DNA from: Chloroflexota bacterium
GTDB taxonomy: Bacteria > Chloroflexota > Chloroflexia > Thermomicrobiales > JADLAZ01
DNA: 33,855 bases
NCBI GenBank assembly: GCA_020849725.1
Contig: JADLAZ010000009.1
Location: 1-33,855 of the forward strand
Reading direction: 5' to 3'
Both the position numbers and the translations under genes were made by a program. The notes beneath the pieces are model-generated. The model made no database searches and was not told the DNA's origin. It worked only from the letters and a program-made list of their open reading frames with translations. This document shows, in pieces, positions 31,706 to 33,855 of this stretch (within the stretch, counting starts at the first letter, position 1; each line of letters starts with the position of its first letter).

Positions 31706-31825
31706 GCGCGACGCTGCGTCCGCCCCGACGGCCTCTGGCCCGTGACCCCGGCGGACCGCGCGGGACGAGGCAACCGCGACGACCGGCCAGGCAGCCGGCG
31801 CACGAGGCTGAGGAGGGGAGCATTC

Positions 31826-32587
31826 GTGAAGATCGTTCGCTACGCGGCCAACGGTGGCGCTCGGCTGGGCATTCTGGAAGGTGATGAGGTTCGCGAGGCC
31901 AAGGGCGAGCTGTTCGGCCAACTGACCGCCGGTGCGAAGGTGGGTGCGGTCGGCGACCTGCAACTGCTGACGCCGATCGTGCCAGGCAAGATCCTGGCCA
32001 TCGGTCTCAACTATGCCGCGCACGCGGCCGAGTCCAACCAGCCGCTGCCGAAGTTCCCGATCGTGTTCATGAAGCCACCCAGCGCCCTCATCGGCCCGGG
32101 CGCGACCATCGTTCTGCCGAACGCGACCGACCGGATCGACTACGAGGCGGAGCTGGGTGTCGTCATCGGCAAGCGCTGCCGCCACGTCAAGGCCGGTCAG
32201 GAGAACGACGTCATCTTCGGCTATACCTGCGGCAACGACGTCAGCGACCGCGACGTGCAGATGGGTCGCAGCGGCCAGTGGGTCGAGGGCAAGGCGTTCG
32301 ATACCTTCTGCCCGCTCGGGCCGGCCATCGCCACCGGCATCGACGCCGGCAACCTGGCGATCAAGGCCCGCCTCAACGGCGTCACCGTGCAGGACTCCAA
32401 TACCAACGATCTCATCTTCGATGTGCCGGCGCTGATCCGGCACATCACCGGCGTGATGACGCTGGAGCCGGGCGATGTCATCATCACCGGCACGCCAGCC
32501 GGTGTCGGGCCGCTCAAGGCCGGCGATGTGATCGAGATCGACATCGAAGGCATCGGCGTGCTGCGCAATCCGGTCGTCCTCGGCTGA
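31826..32587 (+). CDS. Fumarylacetoacetate hydrolase family protein
   Basis: 253 residues, the size of bacterial FAH-family enzymes that act on 2-oxo/enol acids (hydratase, decarboxylase, acylpyruvase or oxaloacetate tautomerase types). The metal site is visible as E107 and E109 (DYEAELGVVIG) and D138 (GNDVSDRD), with K156 (GKAFDTFCPLGP). LAIGLNYAAHAAE and FMKPPSALIGPG are family hallmarks, as is the end GDVIITGTPAGVGPLKAGDVIEIDIEGIG. GTG 31826 follows a very strong ribosome site (GAGGAGGGGAG, 31810-31820); the 28 codons upstream are not conserved-looking. The substrate cannot be told from sequence. It has its own promoter, and the ROK gene follows about 100 bases later on the same strand. 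Confidence 0.93.
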   Translation: MKIVRYAANGGARLGILEGDEVREAKGELFGQLTAGAKVGAVGDLQLLTPIVPGKILAIGLNYAAHAAESNQPLPKFPIVFMKPPSALIGPGATIVLPNATDRIDYEAELGVVIGKRCRHVKAGQENDVIFGYTCGNDVSDRDVQMGRSGQWVEGKAFDTFCPLGPAIATGIDAGNLAIKARLNGVTVQDSNTNDLIFDVPALIRHITGVMTLEPGDVIITGTPAGVGPLKAGDVIEIDIEGIGVLRNPVVLG

Positions 32588-32684
32588 GGTCGCCGCGCCC
32601 GCGGCGTACCGGTGGACCGGTGCGCCGCGCCGTCCCTGCCCTCCCCCCATCACCGGTCGCGGCTGACATCATCCAGAGGTGCGG

Positions 32685-33680
32685 ATGCTGACCAGCGAGG
32701 GGTATGTCATCGGGATCGAGATCGGCGCGCGCGGCCGGCGGCTGGCGCTGGCTGACCTCCAGGGGCACATCGTCGCCGAGCGCTCGGCGACGACACCGCC
32801 CGGTGGCCCCGATGCCACCGTCGGTGAGCTGGGCGGCATGGCGGCAGCCTGCCTGGCGGAGGTGCGCGTCCGGCCCGATCATCTGCTGCGCATTGGCTGC
32901 GGCTTCAGTGGCCCGGTCGATGCCGGCGGCGTTGTGCTGTCGTCGCCGCGCCTGGCCGGCTGGGAGCAAGCGCCGCTAGCCAGTCTGCTGGAAGACCGGC
33001 TCGGCGCGCCGGCGCTGGTCGACAACGACGCGCGCGTCGCGGCGCTGGGCGAGGCGCGCTACGGCGCCGGCCGTGGCGAGCGCAACCTGGCCTACGTTCA
33101 CCTCGGCACAGGCCTCGGCGGCGGCCTGGTCTTCGACGGCCGCCTCTACCATGGCGCGACCGCCACCGCCGGCGAGATCGGCCACTTGCTGATCGACGAG
33201 AATGGGCCGCTGTGCTCGTGCGGCAAGCCCGGCCACCTCGAAGCGTACGCCTCTGGCACAGCCATCGTGCGCCGGGCGCTGGAGCTGGTCCCACGCCTCG
33301 CGCCCGACGGGCCACTCGCCCGCGCGCAGGCGGCCAGCATGACCATCACCCCGGCCCAGGTGTTCGAGGCCGCGCGTGACGGCGATGAGGCGGCCCGCGC
33401 CGTCACCGGCGAGGCGATCCGGACGCTGGCGATCGCGCTGGCGAACCTGGTGACGACGACCAACCCCGGCGTCATCGTCGTCGGCGGGCGGGTGACCGAG
33501 GCTGGGCCGCTGCTGTTCGCGCCGCTGCAGGCGCTGGTGCGCCGCTTCGCCATGGCCGTGCCGGCGCGGGTGGTGCGCATCGTGCCGACGGCACTCAAGA
33601 GCGATGCCATCGTCGTCGGCGCCGTCGCGCTGGCCATCCAGAGCCTGGGCTGGTCGTCCGGGCCAGCCGACTCGGCTTGA
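32685..33680 (+). CDS. ROK family protein (sugar-kinase fold) with an altered N-terminal loop
   Basis: 331 residues. Typical ROK features are VDNDARVAALGEARYG (D115 the expected catalytic base), HLGTGLGGGLVFDG (141-152), the sugar-contact GEIGH (163-167) and the zinc motif CSCGKPGHLE (177-186). In the zinc motif the third cysteine is His. TTTNPGVIVVGG follows near the end. The N-terminal loop, in kinases usually DLGGTK, reads EIGARG (12-17). That resembles ROK-type repressors, yet there is no room for a DNA-binding domain. It may be a kinase with a modified loop or a non-kinase sugar sensor. ATG 32685 is preferred over GTG 32679 because AGAGGT lies at the correct spacing. Confidence 0.85.
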   Translation: MLTSEGYVIGIEIGARGRRLALADLQGHIVAERSATTPPGGPDATVGELGGMAAACLAEVRVRPDHLLRIGCGFSGPVDAGGVVLSSPRLAGWEQAPLASLLEDRLGAPALVDNDARVAALGEARYGAGRGERNLAYVHLGTGLGGGLVFDGRLYHGATATAGEIGHLLIDENGPLCSCGKPGHLEAYASGTAIVRRALELVPRLAPDGPLARAQAASMTITPAQVFEAARDGDEAARAVTGEAIRTLAIALANLVTTTNPGVIVVGGRVTEAGPLLFAPLQALVRRFAMAVPARVVRIVPTALKSDAIVVGAVALAIQSLGWSSGPADSA

Positions 33681-33705
33681 CCCCGACCGGGCCGGGCCAT
33701 AGAAT
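33677..33705 (+). promoter_or_regulatory. Sigma-70-type promoter of gcvT
   Basis: TTGACC (33677-33682), a 17-base spacer, TAGAAT (33700-33705): the best promoter match in the window. The -35 overlaps the TGA stop of the ROK gene. The predicted leader is ~44 bases. Confidence 0.7.
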
Positions 33706-33755
33706 CGGCGCTGGCCGGCGACCGGGCACGGCCGTGGCAAGGACAGGATGAGACG

Positions 33756-33855
33756 ATGACCGACGCGCCGCTCAAGCAGACGCCGTTGGCCGCGGTACAC
33801 CGGGCCATGGGTGCGCGCATGGTCGAGTTCGGCGGCTGGGACATGCCCGTCCAGT
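33756..33855 (+). CDS. gcvT: Glycine cleavage system T protein (aminomethyltransferase), N-terminal fragment
   Basis: The first 33 codons of a gene cut by the window end. The translation [19 protein letters not shown] then [14 protein letters not shown] matches the strongly conserved N-terminus of GcvT (LK-T-PL-x-x-x-H, GA-MV-FGGW-MPVQ). GcvT transfers the methylene group of glycine to tetrahydrofolate within the glycine cleavage system. ATG 33756 has AGGATGAG upstream and its own promoter at 33677-33705. No glycine riboswitch is apparent in the 50-base leader. Confidence 0.92.
   Translation, partial: MTDAPLKQTPLAAVHRAMGARMVEFGGWDMPVQ

Larger units (their letters stand above)
31190..31825. 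other. 636-base divergent spacer before the FAH-family gene
   Basis: No gene is supported. It carries a minus-strand extended -10 (31297-31305), a leader hairpin with GGAGGA in its loop (31239-31256), an unremarkable and locally less GC-rich stretch at 31320-31400, and the plus-strand promoter at 31677-31705. Confidence 0.55.

Noticed and set aside
1..33855. tRNA and rRNA genes
   Set aside because: I looked for T-loop GTTCGA-type sequences with flanking stems and for rRNA signatures on both strands and found none.

Overview
The window reads as a chromosomal segment of a high-GC bacterium, most likely a Chloroflexota lineage near Thermomicrobia/Sphaerobacter. This is an inference from style: strong G/C third positions, many GTG starts, an Uma2 nuclease, a GlmL-type protein without its mutase, a tail-anchored protein with PxWL motifs, and large secreted SBBP and kelch proteins. 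No rRNA, tRNA, CRISPR array, insertion sequence or phage gene was seen. Both edges cut genes: purH at the left and gcvT at the right.

Region 1 (1-8840) is mostly metabolism: the purH 3' end, a sugar epimerase/isomerase, coaBC (minus), a DUF2085 membrane protein (minus), an Uma2 nuclease whose C-terminus is cut by an in-frame TAG, a glutaryl-CoA-dehydrogenase-like enzyme (minus) divergent from a MarR regulator, and two Dpp/Opp-type permeases without a binding protein or ATPase nearby.

Region 2 (8841-22902) is an exoprotein island. It encodes a 1217-residue SBBP propeller protein with a four-copy C-terminal repeat, a 1155-residue protein with 14 kelch blades, a 941-residue subtilisin, a small secreted protein, and an XRE/NB-ARC/TPR regulator. 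The kelch protein and the subtilisin are divergently transcribed. They share a two-part module, an SdrD-B-like domain followed by a ~150-residue domain I cannot name, placed C-terminally in one and N-terminally in the other. Hairpins separate the convergent SBBP and kelch genes.

Region 3 (23097-27537) holds hisS preceded by a zinc-ribbon protein (minus) and, divergently, an NfeD-type membrane serine protease translationally coupled to its slipin partner.

Region 4 (27582-31189, minus) looks like an operon: tail-anchored PxWL protein, GlmL-like ASKHA protein, then a barrel-sandwich-like protein. The cognate mutase is absent.

Region 5 (31190-33855) holds a fumarylacetoacetate-hydrolase-family enzyme, a ROK-family protein with an unusual N-terminal loop, and the start of gcvT.

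Five promoters share one form, TTGnC-N17-TAnnnT with a spacer of exactly 17. They precede the Uma2, kelch, subtilisin, FAH-family and gcvT genes and help choose several starts. The strongest candidates for something undescribed are the shared kelch/subtilisin module and the GlmL-like operon.
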